Of a stretch of 64,000 nt of DNA, positions 62,280 to 64,000 are shown one piece after another. The translations under genes were made by a program, and so were the position numbers. Source of the DNA: Musa acuminata AAA Group (Eukaryota > Streptophyta > Magnoliopsida > Zingiberales > Musaceae); contig NC_088357.1 in assembly GCF_036884655.1 (NCBI RefSeq), forward strand, positions 42,478,001-42,542,000, given 5' to 3'. A model generated the notes under the pieces. The model was not told the origin of the DNA, did no database searches, and worked only from the letters and a program-made list of their open reading frames with translations. The first letter of the stretch is position 1, and every line of letters starts with the position of its first letter.

Positions 62280-62558
62280 ACGATCGAGGTCACGGGTTTA
62301 TTGTTTGCATACAAGTGAGGCGATACATCGACAATAGGAATGCTGATGGAAACCCATGAGCAAGTCTGCCAAGGGTACGACCGCACGGGGTCACTCGATG
62401 GGTGCTGATGAAGTCGACAACAGCACAACCACGTGGGTGCTAGTGAAGTCATCGATGAGGGTGGCTAAGGGTACAACCACACGGGTCATGCAATGGGTGT
62501 TGGTGAAGTCGTCGATGGGGGTCAGATCGCCGACAGGTTGCCGATGACACGACCGTAC
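62280..62558. repeat. Short tandem array abutting an LTR
   Basis: Two and a part diverged units of about 96 bases share GCYAAGGGTACRACC.CACG, GATGGGTG.TGATGAAGTCG and GGGGGT. It stops exactly where the LTR begins at 62559. Confidence 0.6.
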
Positions 62559-63183
62559 TGTCACGGACACAGCTTTAAATAGGGTGTTTGACATGATGTT
62601 ATGTATGTTCATGTCTTTCGGATTTATTATGCTTTGCACAACATATAGAGGGCTTGCAATATGCTTTACAGCCCAATTTTAGTTGGCTTTTGAACCCAAC
62701 AACATATACAATCATCACGCAGAGGCAAAAGTGCACAGAACAGGCCATTCATACAGTCATTTTGGAGGTTTTCTAGCTCCACAAAATGAAGCGAAGTGTC
62801 AACTAGCATAGGACCCAGAAGCTACCCGAGTGGCACATGACTGGATGGGCCTTTGGGGTAGTGTCCAGGGCTGGTTCACTGCCTTGTTCCACAGCAATGT
62901 CATGTGGACACTTGTGGTGACTTCTGATTGCGGCAAACCACCTTAGGCCCTTTGTTGCATGACCGTTCAGAGCTTACAAAATCTATATTCATAATTTGCA
63001 TTGCCTATCAAGTGTTTGCTAAAATGGTTGCTCGTGGGATCTTGAGTTAAACGCTTTCTCTAACCCGTCTTCTCCTTTACAAGTCCTTAAGGGACTATAA
63101 GAGGTTTCAGGGAGATTGACCTTTTCCAGATGGACACGTAAGGGTATCACACGACTTAGGCAAAACCAGCTAAGCCCGTGATA
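62559..63183 (+). repeat. 5' LTR of the third LARD-like copy
   Basis: Aligned with 11215-11661 at both ends, including GTCATGTGGACACTTGTG, TTTCTCTAACCCG and CACGACTTAGGCAAAAC. Confidence 0.85.
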
Positions 63184-64000
63184 GATGGTATCAAAGCAGA
63201 ATAAACACACTTAGAAACACTTGGCAAGCAAACGTGAGAGACTAAGCGGGGTTGCATTGAGGGAAACCAACACGCACGACCGTTTTAAGGGAAATGGGCG
63301 TAGAGACGTTTGGAAAAGAGTCTTTCAGAGGAGAAGGCATCCAAGATTGGCATTCAAAGGAATGGCCAACCTTTCAAGTGAGAGGCCCCATAAGAACAAG
63401 CGAGCTGAGAAGAACACGTAGCGCACAAAGGTTGGGATGATTGAGTCGGAGTTATGGCTCGACATTGGCAACCAAACTTGATGATGCTCTAGACAAGCGG
63501 GGCGTTTGGCACAGGATGAGACCGTGCAAGGAAGGATGGGTTGCTCGGTAACCGAAACAGTCGTACAAAGCTCACAGAGATGAGGAAAATTGCTAACTCA
63601 AAGAATTCAATACTCATGCAAGAGCTTTTGTATGCGAACTATGGACTATCCATGGCCATCCCAAGGCGATCAAAACTTGGTGCCAAAGAGCATCAAAACT
63701 CTCTTCAGCATAGGAAGGATACGTCCACAGGAGGCTGAAGTGTATAGTAAGTTCAACATGTAGCTCGGCCTTTAGGGGCACAGCAGGGGCGGTATTAACG
63801 AAGAGTCGTAATCTAGCAAGGTTGACGGATTGTTGGAGAGCTACGGTTTGTCCGCGTGTGACCCGAGAGCGGTGGACAAAGGTCAATTGCCAAAGGAGAG
63901 AACACATTCGAAGGTGGCGAAGGCCCTACGTCCATAGGAGGCTGAAGTGTACAGTAAGTTCAACATGTAGCTTAGCCTTTAAGGGCACAGCAGGGGCAGT
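62559..64000 (+). mobile_element. LARD-like element, 5' LTR and start of interior (runs off window)
   Basis: The LTR at 62559-63183 begins TGTCACGGACACAGC and ends GCCCGTGATA; it is about 180 bases longer than the 11215 copy because of an extra segment near 62690-62890. A PBS-like GATGGTATCAAAGCAG follows (63184-63199). The interior matches 11690-12300, then jumps to sequence like 13258-13330 and back, so about 0.95 kb is missing. A block beginning GTCCA.AGGAGGCTGAAGTG occurs at 63722 and again at 63930, a direct duplication about 208 bases apart. No coding domain is visible. The right end is beyond the window. Confidence 0.85.

Overview
The window is nuclear DNA from a flowering plant, most likely a monocot. 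The evidence is long AT-rich introns with GT..AG borders, plant-specific families (a ZAC/AGD12-type ArfGAP with a C2 domain, a WAV3/WAVH-type RING ligase, a plant DDI1, a plant TAF5 and a MIR156 hairpin) and a heavy load of LTR retrotransposons. The repeat style (a copia LTR and a TACCG-rich dispersed repeat) reminds me of Musaceae. That is an impression, not a proven assignment. No operons, CRISPR arrays or prokaryotic features are present.

Layout. 0.1-0.9 kb holds a decayed LINE reverse transcriptase. 2.3-5.2 kb (-) is a complete eight-exon AGD12-like ArfGAP gene. Its upstream region to about 6.3 kb abuts a TATA box and a possible first exon pointing the other way at 6.6 kb. 9.37-15.79 kb is a nested repeat: a gene-poor LTR element with tandem arrays carries a second LTR element (11215-15531) with matching LTRs, a PBS, a PPT and a 4-bp target duplication, but no recognisable gag or pol. 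16-18 kb has splice-like open segments of unknown meaning. 20.0-24.2 kb (+) is a complete four-exon WAVH-like RING/VWA gene. 26.0-29.6 kb is a long inverted repeat that encloses a copia gag/integrase fragment and a 1.56-kb LTR. It is followed by an inverted fragment of the same non-coding LTR family and by a short-unit tandem array. 32.2-44.06 kb (+) is a complete 16-exon DDI1 gene. 44.1-54.0 kb has no convincing protein gene, and at its far end (54012-54118, -) sits a MIR156 hairpin, so at least part of the gap is probably the primary microRNA transcript. 56.0-61.6 kb (-) is the C-terminal, WD40-repeat half of TAF5; the N-terminal exons lie beyond the window. 62.56-64.0 kb is the 5' LTR and the start of a third copy of the non-coding LTR family.

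The genes do not form a pathway. They act separately in Arf-GTPase/membrane traffic (AGD12), ubiquitin ligation (WAVH), ubiquitin-linked proteolysis (DDI1), phase-change regulation through SPL mRNAs (miR156) and general RNA polymerase II transcription (TAF5). All exon models come from reading splice sites by eye and checking that the reading phase closes. No similarity search was run.
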